A stretch of 64,000 nucleotides of DNA from Atherinomorus stipes. Its lineage: Eukaryota > Chordata > Actinopteri > Atheriniformes > Atherinidae. This document shows positions 45,300 through 57,250 of the stretch, piece by piece (within the stretch, counting starts at the first letter, position 1; each line of letters opens with the position of its first letter). The translations under genes and the position numbers were made by a program. The stretch lies in NCBI GenBank assembly GCA_023101725.1, contig JALJCO010001038.1:248001-312000 (forward strand), written 5' to 3'. The notes under the pieces were generated by a model. The model was not told the DNA's origin. It was given only the letters and a program-made list of their open reading frames with translations, and searched no databases.

Positions 45300-45500
45300 C
45301 CTCTGACCTTCTCTCTGCGATACCAATTCCATCATACAACCTTTCCTTATGAGAGGAAACCCATAATGAAGCAGCTTCAGGTCTGGCCTCTAGGAGCCCT
45401 GAAGGTTTTACAGGGTTGCTTTGAGTGCACTGTTTGGAACAAGTTCAAGACTGCAAAGAGAATTCAACACATGAATATGGAGGAATTACTCGCTCTAAAA
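45300..45500 (+). pseudogene. LINE fragment upstream of RT
   Basis: Reads LQVWPLGALKVLQGCFECTV followed by WNKF, matching the conserved region between the endonuclease and RT domains of fish Rex/L2-type LINEs (compare CFEATDWN in the LINE at 51639). It is only about 60 residues long. Confidence 0.6.
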
Positions 45501-45865
45501 AGAGTATCTGGGCTGTTGATAAGAAGGACTTAATTCCATTGATCTAACTTAATTATTTTGGTTTGGTGATGAAATCTAATGTTTTTGAGTTAACTCGACT
45601 TGAAAATCACACTCTTTAGTCCAAAATAAGTCTTTACTTTCACTCAAAGTAAATTGTTAAAGTTGTTTCAGCTTTAGAGTGCATGAACAGCAAAGGGGGC
45701 GCGGCTATTTTCAAAACTCAACATATCTGAACCACAAAGGCTTATAGGAAAAGCAAATTCAGCAGGAATTGAACATTTTTTGATTGTTATCCTGTAAATT
45801 TCAGTCTTGTGTTTACTGTCTTTGTTATGTTAACATTCAGAGAAAGTTGTTAAGAACTTCTGTTC

Positions 45866-46957
45866 ATTACCTCCGCCAAGGAGGTAATGTTTTTGGTGGC
45901 GTTGGTTTGTCTGTCAGTCCTTCCGTCTGTCTGTCTGTCTGTCAGCAACTTTACGGAAAAAAGAACTGGATGGATTGACCCGAAATTTTCACCAGCCTCA
46001 GCCCAAGGACGAACCCATTAAATTTTGGTGGTGATCCGGATCACCTTCTGGATCCAGGAATGTTTTGAAAGATTCTTTATCATTGTGAGATCGGCCATGT
46101 TGGAAAAGCAGTTGATGAGGTACGTGTGCCCCCTTGTGGAAGAAGTATGCAGCTGAGCACATGATGTCAGGATGCAGAAATGAAACTTATGAGCAGCACT
46201 GAGCACGAGGAGAGAAGACTGTTGGACAGACTTCTAGCCAGTTAAATATGGTGAACTGTGTGCGTCTGTGAAGAACTGTAAGTAACTAGTTGTATTTCTG
46301 CCTGAACAGGATGTTTATTTAGCCTTTAATGTTATTTAGCTGATTTGCTTATTCAGAAGTGTTCCTCCATTCACCATGTGCCTTTTTATGCTATTAAGCT
46401 AGCTGACCTGTTACATGCCAGTTACTGTAACTGTTAGCCTTGAACACATATGCACGTTTAGTCCTCACTGGAAGGGATTTATTAGTAATAATAAGTATGT
46501 TCCTCATGACTTTGTATTTCTGTGTTTATAGACCCCACTCACTTCCATTCCACCTTAATTAGCCCTGGAATTCCTCACCTGTAAGCCTGTCATTTTTTTT
46601 GCATTTTTGTGCTGTTGTGATTAAGAGTGACCTATAAAGGCAGTTAATTGTACAAGTGAGTCCTGTGTGTTCTGACCGACACCCCATGGTGAACATCAAA
46701 CCTCCTTACCAACGCCTAAACAGTCTTACATGAATATCACCCTAATAGGCCAAATATTTGGAATTTTTCCATTTAACTCCATACAAATGGCCCGAGTGTT
46801 CGGTAAAAAATTACAAGGAAGGATCCCAATGAGTTCTATAAAATTTCTAAAGTTGATCCGGATCCAGAGAAAATTCCAGATAGTATGATCCAGAACACAC
46901 AAAAATAAGGGAGTTGAGCTGCTTGGTGGAGGTCTGCACTCTCTGAGTGCCTTCTAG
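45866..46957 (+). mobile_element. Helentron/HINE-like element, copy 2
   Basis: 5' end palindrome ATTACCTCC(5 nt)GGAGGTAAT (45866-45888). A GTCTGT microsatellite follows soon after (about 45905-45942). Subterminal inverted repeat: ACCTCCGCCAAG at the 5' end against CTTGGTGGAGGT at 46922-46933. The 3' hairpin GCACTCTCTGAGTGC (46936-46950) comes just before CTTCTAG, with T following. There is no target duplication. This set (5' subterminal repeat, microsatellite core, 3' stem-loop, CTAG|T) is that of non-autonomous Helentrons. No Rep/helicase is present. Confidence 0.72.
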
Positions 46958-47784
46958 TTTTAGATGTTAGAGTTGGCACCATAAGTGAAGGACAGTACAA
47001 GGAGATAAAGTCACTCTCATAAATCCTTGTTGTATGATGCCTGAGACAGAACCACCACAACTTGCCTATAGTTTACAGCATGTTGCTTTCCCATCACAGA
47101 TTATGGAGCTAGTCTGTTGCATCCTTTAACTAAGTATACATAAAGAGCAAAACAACAATGCAGCAAGGTAAGTTGTTCATAATCACAGCATCAAGTTAAT
47201 GGAACACATTTAATTAAGTCTGTTAAAGGTATATGCCACCCCTGGGTGAAATTGAGCCTCCCTCCGCAGTCTCCTGAGTTGGACAAGTGGGCAGAAGTGT
47301 TTTCTAGCCGACCCAGTCATTCTCTGAATTTGGCAGCACTGACTTTAGCTTACATTAGCATAGTTGCTGTATTCTGGTGTATCCAACTAGCACCACTTGG
47401 CAAAAGTGAAAGTGAAACTCAAGATTTTGTCTAAATATGTTTTGTGACCTGCACATTCTGATCGAGTACAAATGACAAGCAGATTTCACATCAATGGACT
47501 GACTAGGCGACATTTAATAGGGGAACTATATGCCGTGGAAGTGCAGGGGAATCACCGTGGATAAAAGCAAAGGCATCATGTAGTAGTTTGAATAGTTTTA
47601 CAAACAGAAACAGGGGGAAACTCTGGACTCCACCTGTAAGTTGAACCAATGATTTATTTTTTCAGTGTTGTCTGGTTATATCCAGAAGTACATAGAGGAT
47701 GTCTGTGTAATTAAGAACATTGCCAGAATAAAGTATTTAGTGTATGTACAAATGTTCCAGAAAGCACTAGCAGAGGATCTGAGC
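46958..47784. other. no gene seen
   Basis: Includes an interspersed repeat beginning TTAAAGGTATATGCCACCCC (about 47224). Nothing recognisably coding. Confidence 0.4.
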
Positions 47785-47885
47785 TTTGTGACATGGTGCA
47801 TTATCCTGCTGGAATTAACCATCAGAAGACACTACACTGTGGTCATAAAGGTGGTCAGCAACAATATTCAGGTAGGCTGTGGTTT
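47785..47885 (-). pseudogene. Tc1-like transposase fragment
   Basis: The minus strand contains CAGGATAATGCACCATGTCA (QDNAPCH), preceded by a sequence like the copy at 36600. It is the region of the second catalytic aspartate only. Confidence 0.6.
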
Positions 47886-47949
47886 TGAAATGATGCTTTT
47901 GGTGCTGAGGGGTCAAAAGTGTGCCAAGAAAATATCCCCCATACTATAA

Positions 47950-50109
47950 ATGGGGGCTCATCATAGAGGTGAGCAAATACCTTTAGAGATGCAGTTCATC
48001 AACTGTTTACTAGCTAGCTAACAAGCTATCCATTCGACTTTTATCAAATGTCTTTGCCAACCCACTCGTGAATCACAGGAGCGCACGTTCCTGTGCTCTG
48101 GAAGCGTGGCTTCAGGCGAGAGTTTTGCAGTGTGTTTTCTCAACTGTGTTGCTCAAACAATTTTCCATTGATCGCCTACCTCACTTTTCAAGCCTCTTTC
48201 TTCCTCATTCTGATGCTCAGTTTAAACATCAGCAAGTTGTTCTTGACCATGTCTGCATAAATTGATGCACTGAGTGTCTGCATCATGATTGGCTGAAAAG
48301 ATATTTGTGTTAATAAGCAGTTGAACAAGTGGTCCAGATGAAGTGAATGAAATGTTTACATATAATTTGTTTGAATTCGTTATAATTTCCCTTTAAAGAA
48401 TAACTATTTTTCATATTCTTTCATGATTTTGTTTGTTTTCCAGTCTCATGTCTCAACAATATTGAACTTAAGTTGTTTTTGTTTTTTTTAACCATTAGTA
48501 TTAGATTAGCTTGAAGGAGAGTGAAGACTATAAAATATACTTTTCAAGGCACCTTGTTAAGACTGGACACTTATTTGTCCATGAAGTTGCCTTTGATTTG
48601 TTCAGTTGTGCTACTGTGGAAGCATCACCTTCAGCACAAAGCTAGTTTTCAAATCTCTTTCCAAACAACTCACAATTTTCCCTTAAAATAAATGTCTCTT
48701 TACACCAATAAAATCCATAAATGGCCTTCATGTCTTTGTCCAGCAGCTTTATCGGTGTATCTGTGTGAGGTCTTGATGTCCTTTTAGATGTTTGTCTTTG
48801 AGATGCTGTGATGGGTTTCAGCACTCATCTGAATCAATACAGCCCAGGCCTTCCAGTTCTAATGATTAAAGCTGATCACCAGATACATTCAGAATAACAC
48901 AGAGCAGTACAATAACTAACAGCGTATCGAGCACAAAATCAAAGTGCTGTGACACCGCGGAACGAATGGCGGATCCACTCCGGTTAGCATTACTCTCAGC
49001 CATATCTTTCATTGTGAGTAAATGTGATTGAACATGTTTTTCTCCCTTTTAAAGACCATTAGCAGAGCCGATAGTGATCAGTGGGGTTTACATTACGCCG
49101 GTTTTAAGAGAAGTGACTGCTGTTGCTTTTCTAATGGTCCACGAGATGAAGAAGCTATTAGGAAATTAGCAGGACCATCCTCGTTTGGGGATGACCTATT
49201 CACCTCTCACAAAATGACTTAGAAACCCAAGATTACTTTTATGAACTCAGGAATGTCACTATGGAGGAAAAGTCTCTTAAATAGGATACACCTTCATAAA
49301 AATCAGAAAGAATGCACAAAATTTCTGTGAACTTCCATGTGCTGTTGGGCTGACAGTATTTTCTGTATATAGAGAAAATTGACTCATATAGTGTGTATGT
49401 ATGTGTGTGTGTGTCTGTGGGCATGTTTTTATATCGTTCTGTGGACCAACCCCGAATCAACCCCGGACCCGGCCCAGCGTCCCAAGGCTCAGAAACTGCA
49501 CTATGTAACTTTTCCATCCGGGCCGCGGCCATGACATTGCAACTGACTATTGGTTGTGCACCGCGTCATGTTTCAAGCAAGATATGAACCAGACATCAAC
49601 ACAGCGGTGTTTTGAGCGTGCACCATGGTGGATACAGCAAAGAAACAAAGGAAACGATCCCAGAGGAAGAGAGAAAAAGAAGGAGAGGAAGGGACAGAAC
49701 AAGAGTCAAGATAAGACTGTCTTTTATTGGCAGGAATGAGCTCACGGTACAACTAGGATGAAGATGGATGGTAGTTTAGCGACAGATAAGGGACATGTCA
49801 CTGAGAAAACTGCTAAAAATTGTTGTGGGTCTTCAAGTGCTCAAAATGAAGAGTGGCATACGTATAAGTAGCTATAGCCTATTCATTATTTAAATCCTGT
49901 CTTCCCGATACCCAGTTTCTTCTTTTGGGGGGGGGGGGGGGGGCATGCAAAATTGACGTTTTTGAGCTTTTTATTATGTTTATGTCAGTTCCTCCCCACA
50001 AAACATGCCTGGGGGGTTACTTTGACTCATTCATGCTTATTTGAGAATTCCCTGAATCTCCTGTGGAAACCAACATGGCTGCCAGAACGGCTGCTATCAC
50101 ATAGCACTT
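47950..50109. other. no gene seen; short repeats
   Basis: Contains a TG repeat near 49397-49412 and a run of 17 G (49927-49943). A shared repeat block (ATCCCAAGGCTGAGAAACTG) at 9620 recurs as CGTCCCAAGGCTCAGAAACTGC near 49478. An ATG frame at 48967 (MADPLRLALLSAISFI, then GTGAGT) could be a first exon, but no second exon could be supported. Confidence 0.4.
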
Positions 50110-50332
50110 CCAATGGGCTTTATGCACAGCTCCACTACTTCCTGAACTTAGTACTGCACCTTTGTTTCCTGTCTTTCAAGATTGGATGAACTGATTAATC
50201 CAGGTGTGTCTGACCATTTGCTGAGATCAGACACAGCTGGATTAATCAGTTCATCCCATCATGAAAGATAGGAAACAAAGGCGCAGTACTAAGTTCAGGA
50301 AGTAGTGCAGCTGTGCATAAAAGCCTATACCA
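50110..50332. repeat. long palindrome with about 100-bp arms
   Basis: The arm from about 50110 to 50212 (CACTACTTCCTGAACTTAGT, GGATGAACTGATTAATCC) pairs with its reverse complement at about 50228-50332, leaving a 15-nt loop. It would fold into a long hairpin. It is probably a fold-back MITE; no target duplication was determined. Confidence 0.8.
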
Positions 50333-50334
50333 CA

Positions 50335-51479
50335 CAGCTCCTCCACCTCCCTTGCCGAGCTCCACCCCACGAGAGCATGAGAGTGTTGTGATGAGTGGAG
50401 TGGGCCTGTTAGATACAGCAGGAGGCGTCTTAAAGGGACAGTAGTGATTTTTTAAGGCATCCATTACAGACGTGGAGGGATGTCACATTTGTTTAGGTTG
50501 TTCTTTTTTACTGCTGGTACACTGTTATTTGGTTGTACCATAAAAGGGAATTATGTGCCTAATAATGACATGAAACCCCCCTTTAAGTCGTTTTCATCAT
50601 GTCTGCATGACTGTGCTAGCTGTACGTGGAACTTTTGCACCATAAACTGATGCTTGTAAGGAAATTAAAGAGAAAAAAATTAATAGAAACTTCAACAATC
50701 CAAACTTCCAAAACAAAAAAAATAAAAAAAATCCTAATACATAAATACAGTCCCAGCCAGTGAGGCACAGGAGTTTGTATTTGTTTTGTTTATCATTATC
50801 AGCCATCACTCAGCCTCCAGAGCCTGAGAGTCCCTGAAGATGGAGCCATCCATTATTTACTCCAGTAGTCTAGCAGACAAAAAAGCAAAAATATAATCAA
50901 TTATTTAAATGGGAATTATTTGGATGCTTTTTTGAATGTTGATGAGGAAAAAAGAGGTGGGACACTGACAGGGAATGCATAAGAAGACAGAAAGTAGGAA
51001 AACATAGTGATAGAGAGGTTAAAGCAGCTTGGTGATAATGAAAATATGAAAACTGTTCAACATTCAGATCGCCTTATTGAGTCATGTGCACCTAATAAAG
51101 TTAGAGGGAACAAAATAAATGAGCAACAAGGAGCATTCTGGTTGGACATTTGGTTTACTCATCAATATTTCTAATAATTTTATGATGAATGACATGTCAT
51201 TCATCCCTCATCTCCTCTGACTCTTCATCTTCTCTTTGTCTTTCTCCCTCTTCTTTCACTTCCAGGATGCAGCAGTGGTCTCTACAGCTCTGTAGAATGT
51301 AACATTGGTTTTAATAGAATATATCTTGTGGATTTAACTTAATTTTAATGTAGTTGTTATTCATACTCATCTTAAATAAGTCATAGAAATGTTGGAGTGC
51401 AAGAGGTTAAAGAATACAAATCAATACAAATCAGATGTAGAAAACTTTCTAAAGATAAAAAATATAGAAATAAACAGTA
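50335..51479. other. no gene seen
   Basis: AT-rich sequence with homopolymers (50700-50735). Nothing recognisably coding. Confidence 0.45.
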
Positions 51480-51562
51480 GCTATGTTTACATGGAGCTAA
51501 ATATACAGATTGTAATTGGTCTGAACGCTCTGTCAGAATAAACATGATCCATGTAAACACCT
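51480..51562. mobile_element. short MITE, TGTTTACATGGAGC ends
   Basis: TGTTTACATGGAGC (51485-51498) faces GATCCATGTAAACA about 60 bp later. A miniature element next to the 3' end of the LINE. Confidence 0.55.
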
Positions 51563-51638
51563 TTTTCACAAAGAAAATGGGGAAGATGGCGGCGCACAAA
51601 AAAATTCACTGGACATTGGCAGAAAGTTTACATTAAAT

Positions 51639-54301
51639 TTAAACTTTGTCTCTACACCTTTTCTTCTTTGTTTGTAGAACGATTGCATGAGTATCAAGCT
51701 GCTGCTTGAAAGTACTGCAAAAGCCATAACTGTGACAATCAGTTTGTAAGAAGTAGAGTCTGCTCTGACCTTTCTTGTAGATGTAGTCACTGTTGCATTT
51801 CCAATCGAGTCTGTTGTCCAGCTGAACTCCAAGGTATTTGTATTTCTCTACCACCTCCACCTCCTCTTCCAGGATGTAGACAGGACTATGCTGCTTATTC
51901 TTGCTCCTCCTGAAGTCAACAATCATCTCTTTAGTCTTGCTGGTATTTAAGATGAGCTGATTGTTACTGCACCATTTCACAAACTGATTGACAAGTTCCC
52001 TGTGCTCAGCTTCTTGTCCATCACTAATACACCCCACAACTGCAGAGTCATCAGAATATTTCTGCAGATGACAGGACTCAGAGTTGTACTGGAAGTCTGA
52101 GGTGTACAGTGTAAAGAGGAATGGTGAGAGTACAGTCCCTTGTGGTGCTCCAGTGCTGCTGACCACCATCTCAGACACACAACCTTTCAGTCTCACAAAC
52201 TGTGGTCTGTTTGTGAGGTAGTCGTAAATCCAGGTGGTTGTGGAGAGATCCACCTGGAAGTTATGGAGCTTCTGACATAGCAATGCAGGCTGAATAGTAT
52301 TAAATGCACTTGAAAAATCAAAGAACGTGACCCTCAAAGTGCTGCCTGACTGGTCCAGGTGAGAGTGGGCTCTCTGAAGCAAGAAGATGATGGCGTCTTC
52401 AACCCCAAGCCCATTACGATATGCGAACTGTAATGGGTCCTGAAAGGTGTTGACTTGCTTGTTGAGGTGAGCCAGTAAGAGTCTCTCCAGGACTTTCATG
52501 ATGTGAGATGTCAGGGCAACTGGTCTGTAGTCATTTGGTTCAGCTGGTTGTGGTTTTTTAGAGACTGGAACAAGACAGGATGTTTTCCACAGCACAGGAA
52601 CTCTGTTCTGTCTCAGGCTGGTGTTAAAAAGGTGCTGGAGAACCGGACATAGTTGTTCTGAGCAGGTCTTGAGAACTCTGGGACTGACACCATCTGGACC
52701 TGCAGCCTTGTTCCGGTTCAGTTTTTCTAGTTGTTTCTTGACCTGGTCACAGGAGACAGTCAGGCTGGAGGTGGAGGCAAAAGAGGTCTCAGGATGTCCT
52801 GATGGGGAGGGAGAGGAGGCTGTGTTCAGGTCCATGACTGAGGTGCAGGGTGACAGAGTGGAGGTGGGACAGGAAAGCTTTGGGCTCATGGAGGGTGTGT
52901 GGAATGTTGGGTTGTCGGCAGGGGGGGAACTGAACCTATTGAAGAACATGTTCAGTTCGTTTGCTCTGTCCAGACCTCCGTCAGTCTGGTCCCCCTTTAG
53001 CTTGAAGCCAGTGATTTTCTTCATTCCCGACCATACATCCCTCACGTTGTTCTGCTGGAGCTGGCTCTCCAACTTCTTCCTGTAGTCCTCCTTGCACTTC
53101 TTAGTCTGTGTTTTCAGTTGTTTTTGTGTGGTCTTCAGTAACTCCCTGTCTCCATCCCTGAAAGCTTTCTTTTTGATGTTCAGCAGCTTTTTCAGGTCAC
53201 TGGTGATCCAGGGTTTGTTATTGGGGAAGCACCTCACTGTTCTTGTTGGAACGATGTTGTCCACACAGAAGTTTATGTAATCTGTCACACACTCAGTCAT
53301 GGTGTTGATGTCATCTCCATGAGGTTCACAGAGGACATTCCAGTCTGTGGCCTCAAAGCACCCTCTCAGAGCATCTTCAGCCTCAGTAGACCAGGTTTTA
53401 ATCGTCCTCCTAATGACTGGTTGCTGCTGAACGATGGGCTTGTAGGTGGAGGTGAGAAGAACCAGATTATGATCTGATCTTCCTAAAGGAGGCAGGGCAG
53501 AGGAGCTGTATGCATTCATAGTGTTTGCATAAAATAAGTCCAACATCTTATTTTCTCTGGTGGAGCAGCTGACAAACTGCTGGAAAGTTGGCAACGTAGC
53601 AGAGAGGGAGACGTTGTTGAAGTCTCCAGAGATCGCCATGAATGAGTTTGGATGCTGTGTTTGTAGTTTAGCCACGACGGAGCTGATGACATCACAGGCT
53701 GTCTCTGGTGCGGTACCTGGTATTATATAAACCGCTACCAGAATAACACAGGCAAACTCTCTGGGTAAATAATATGGACGGAAACTCACAGCTAACAGTT
53801 CAATGTCTCTTGTGCAGATCTTCTCCTTGAAGTGATGTGTCTGGATGGCACGCGCTGACTGACCAGCACTGCTTCCGCCTCCCTTCCGCTTCCCGCTGAG
53901 TGTTTTTTCGGCTGCACGGACCGCTTGGCCGGTGCGGCCGGGAGTGTTTGGCCATGCGGTGAACACATGATACTGCATTCTGTCTCTTTCTGAGACCTTG
54001 TTAGCACTTCGAGCTCGTCCATCTTGTTAACTAGCGATCTCACGTTACCCATCACAACAGTTGGAAGAAACGGTTTAAATCTCCACCGTTTTTCTCTCTG
54101 CCTTACCCCTGCCCTGCATCCTCTTGTCTTTCTCCTTAACTCCACTGGGATTTGACGTGTTATTTCGCTGAAAATCTTGATTTGGGAGAGTTTTAACAGT
54201 TGATCCCGGTGGTAAACAATTTTTCCGTTGCTATGGATACACATCATAACAAGCAGTGAAAAAAGCCAAATATACGAGGAAAAATCTCCCGAATTGCACA
54301 C
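51639..54301 (-). CDS. L2/Rex-type LINE ORF2, RT intact, endonuclease eroded
   Basis: The 5' part (about 53960-54301) reads YHRDQLLKLS, LRRKTRGCRAGVRQREKR and VVMGNVRSLVNKMDELEVL, the start of the apurinic-type endonuclease. After ECSIMC the frame changes and the central endonuclease is garbled. The long frame 53978-51639 then has endonuclease motifs SGDFN (about residue 117) and SDHN (168). The RT follows: PNDYRPVALTS, FFDFSSAFNTI (Asp 554), APQGTVLSPFLF and YSDDSAVVG (641). All RT catalytic Asp are present. After QSRLYFLQT the protein diverges and the usual C-terminal tail and 3' UTR are missing. It is probably immobile. Confidence 0.85.
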
Positions 54302-54842
54302 CCTTCAAACCAGCATAAAAAATCCTCCAAGAAAAACCTAATCTGACGAATAATGTCGATAAAAAAGACAACTATATTTGAAAAAAACACAAAAGTTAAG
54401 GGAGAGCTTTCACAAATTGCAGCTACCTAGCAGCGCATTCCAGAATTTTTTTTTTTTTTTCCAGAAAAAATATATAACAAAATTTCAAAGAAATATACAA
54501 GATAAATTAAGTAAAGGATTATAAAGTACAAAGTGCTCCATGTTTTGTTTATATTTGGTAGCTTGAAACAGGCTAAAAATGTCAAAATGTTATTTGGACA
54601 CTTTGTCGATCCATGAAACAACCCAAAAGCCGCTTCTGAAAGGTGTGGTGCAGATGTGCACTAGGCAACTTGGTAAGAAGCCTAAAAATCAATAGAATAG
54701 TTGAACTGTGTATTTTAGGTCCAGAAATACTTGAAAATTGACCATCAACTAAGCAAATGGCATAAGGCACAATAAATGTGTTTAATTAGGTTGGCAGTTG
54801 TGGCAAATATAGTTGTGACATTTGTTACAACCATCCCCATGC
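54302..54842. other. no gene seen
   Basis: AT-rich DNA with a poly(T) run near 54446-54461. Nothing recognisably coding. Confidence 0.45.
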
Positions 54843-54850
54843 CAGGCAGC

Positions 54851-56343
54851 CAGGGCTTCACATTAACACATGCCAATCCGCCAAATGTGGGTGAATTTCA
54901 GCAGTGGCGGGTAACACGGCCACTCCAACTAGCCACTTTGGCAGGTTGAATTCTATCTACATTTTAATTGTAGTTTTCTCAAATGACATTTGAAATAATA
55001 AACCAACTTAAATGTTAGACAAAAAGACTACATCTCCCATGAGCACTGCCTGCGCACAGTGTTTGCTCATTGTCCCATCTGTGGCCGACATCACTAGAGG
55101 CGGCTCCTGTGGAGAGCGCAGTTGTGAAGCGAGGCGCTGCTGAGATCGGCTTTCCAAAGGGGACTCCTAACTTTCCTTCTGCACGTCCGATCTTCACAGT
55201 TCTACCTGCAGAGCTTAGTTCATGTTCAACATGAGAAAGCACGAGTTGTCTGAATGTGGCTCAGAGTCAGACCGTGAAGCAGCAGTCTTTTCTGTTTTTA
55301 GGTTTCTCCCAAATGTGTCAAATCCAGATCCCTCATACAGCAGCTGTTTTAACGCTTGTTGTGGGCAGTGATTTAACGTGTCGGACTCAAGCACTATGGG
55401 AGACATCATAGCTAACAAGGATCAAGTGATTTTCTGCTGGTTTTCTTCACCAAGTGACATGGTCTACCTGTGTGACGAGGCTGAGCCATGGCCAAGGCCA
55501 AAATGATTGCTGCAGGCCGGCAGAGGTCCGCCCAAGCTCTGGTGTGCTCATAGAGCCGCACACATCAATGCAAGTTTGGGATGTAAACATGCTGAACGTG
55601 CATGTTAGCATGTTTTATAAACCATTCCCAAAGATGCAGCAATGTATTTACAAAGCTGCAGCATCCACTATTACTGAGGAGTGAACACATGATGGATCCA
55701 ATGTGAGCGCTTTGAGTGTCCAGCAGTAAAAGCACAATATATATCGAATCCAATATTATTATTGTAATAATTGTTATTATTATTATTTTTAATAATATTA
55801 ACCAGACAGCGACTGTAGGATGAAGGCTGTAGGGGTGAAAAGATTTAGTGGTCTCTTTTGGTTTTATTTTTTCTTCTCTGTAGTTTCCTATTTAGTCTAC
55901 TGCTGTAAATAAATACTGAAACAGACAGGGATTCTTTTCAGATTTTTTCCAGTTCAGTTTTTATCTTTTAAATTAATCTTTCACTCCCCTGCACCATTTT
56001 TAAAAAGCAAAAAGAAACCAAATTTTTTTATTACTTTGTACAGTATGCTGCATATTTTCACATAAAGGAGCTTTACACAGAACCCTATCAGAGCTGAATG
56101 ATTGATATTGACCTGGAGTGTTAAAAATTTTATGTAGCCTTCATATGAATGTGTACAACAGTCATTTACATTTAAAAAGTTTGTAAATCTAGTTTAAGTA
56201 AACTTTAGCAGTCAGCTTTAATCCTTAAACATCTTTTCTCAACAACAAAATTGAGGCTATAGTGAAAATGTTGAGTAGCTAGTAACTTTGGAAAACTACT
56301 GGTCACAGTGGCTGGTGAGCAAAAAAGTAAATGTCAAGCCCTG
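54851..56343. mobile_element. 1.49-kb hAT element, CAGGCAGC duplication
   Basis: Ends CAGGGCTTCACATTAAC and GTAAATGTCAAGCCCTG. A perfect 8-bp target duplication CAGGCAGC flanks it at 54843-54850 and 56344-56351. No transposase was recognised. Its first 230 bp have an inverted relative at 41028-41240. Confidence 0.9.
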
Positions 56344-56351
56344 CAGGCAGC

Positions 56352-56754
56352 CATTAAAAAGCTTACCCTTTTTAGCATTTAGCTTCAGAGCGGAATAGCA
56401 CTAATGCAACACATCAAATTAATCTAGAGAAACTACTACTTGAGCTGATACAAGTGAAACAACTGTATCTAAAACACAATGGACACAATGCAAAAAATAC
56501 CGGTGATGAAAATGTTTGGTTTCATAACTGAAAAGTGTTTTTTTGGCTCCAGAACAGACAGTTTATAACTCAGAGACACCAGACTTTGCTAGTGAGCTAA
56601 ATTTTCAAGTGGGCACAAACTGTGTTGATGACATCACCACAGCTCCTTTCTAACTAGTTAAACTAAGAGTGTTACAACCATCCCTTTGTTACAACCATAC
56701 CCGGTCTCCCATAAACATCTTCCTGTGCATGTCAGACACGACTATGTTTAAATG
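56352..56754. other. no gene seen
   Basis: Unassigned. GTTACAACCATCCC occurs at about 56672 and also at about 54824, on either side of the hAT element, hinting at an older repeat that the hAT element split. Confidence 0.35.
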
Positions 56755-57250
56755 TAAGTGCATGTAAGTAAGTACATGTGATTCACAAATATGGTTCACA
56801 TGTGGTCCACATGGAGGTTACTTGAGGTTTACATGTAAACCACATGTTAATCACATGTGCTTTACATGTGATCCAAACATAAAAAATCATGATTTATAAA
56901 TGCACGTGAACCATGTGTAAGCCACATGTGAATCATGTGAATCACGTATCCCATGTAATTTACGAGTCACATGTAAACCATGTGTGATTTACCAGTGAAA
57001 AACATAACCCCATGTGATTCACACACATAAAAAGCACATGTGATACATATTTACTATACATGTAATTCATATGTGGACCACATGGTAACCAATTGTGAAT
57101 CACATGTGCATAACATAAAACTCCCAAGCAATTCACATGTGAGCCATGTGTGAATCACACGTTTCTCACATGTGGATCAAATTAAAATGCTCCAAAAGCA
57201 CGTTTACACATGTGGATCTAATGTGGTTAGCATGTGATTTACATGTGAAA
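56755..57250. repeat. ACATGTG array, degenerate 11-bp tandem repeat
   Basis: The palindrome ACATGT occurs 15 times in about 500 bp, usually as (T/C)CACATGTGAA or TTTACATGTGAT, plus many one-base variants (CCATGTGT, CACGTGAA). In the clearest part, starts lie at 56831, 56842, 56853 and 56864, an exact 11-bp pitch. Neither a coding frame nor transposon ends are visible. Confidence 0.85.

Noticed and set aside
40339..46957. Polinton/Maverick with long terminal inverted repeats
   Set aside because: No polymerase B, integrase or capsid-type genes lie between the arms. Each arm has its own 5' and 3' signals, so two separate elements explain it better.
48967..49016. Possible first exon MADPLRLALLSAISFI with GTGAGT donor
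   Set aside because: The start context is ordinary and no partner exon was recognised.
56755..57250. CRISPR-like array
   Set aside because: The unit is about 11 bp and degenerate, with no unique spacers. The genome is eukaryotic.
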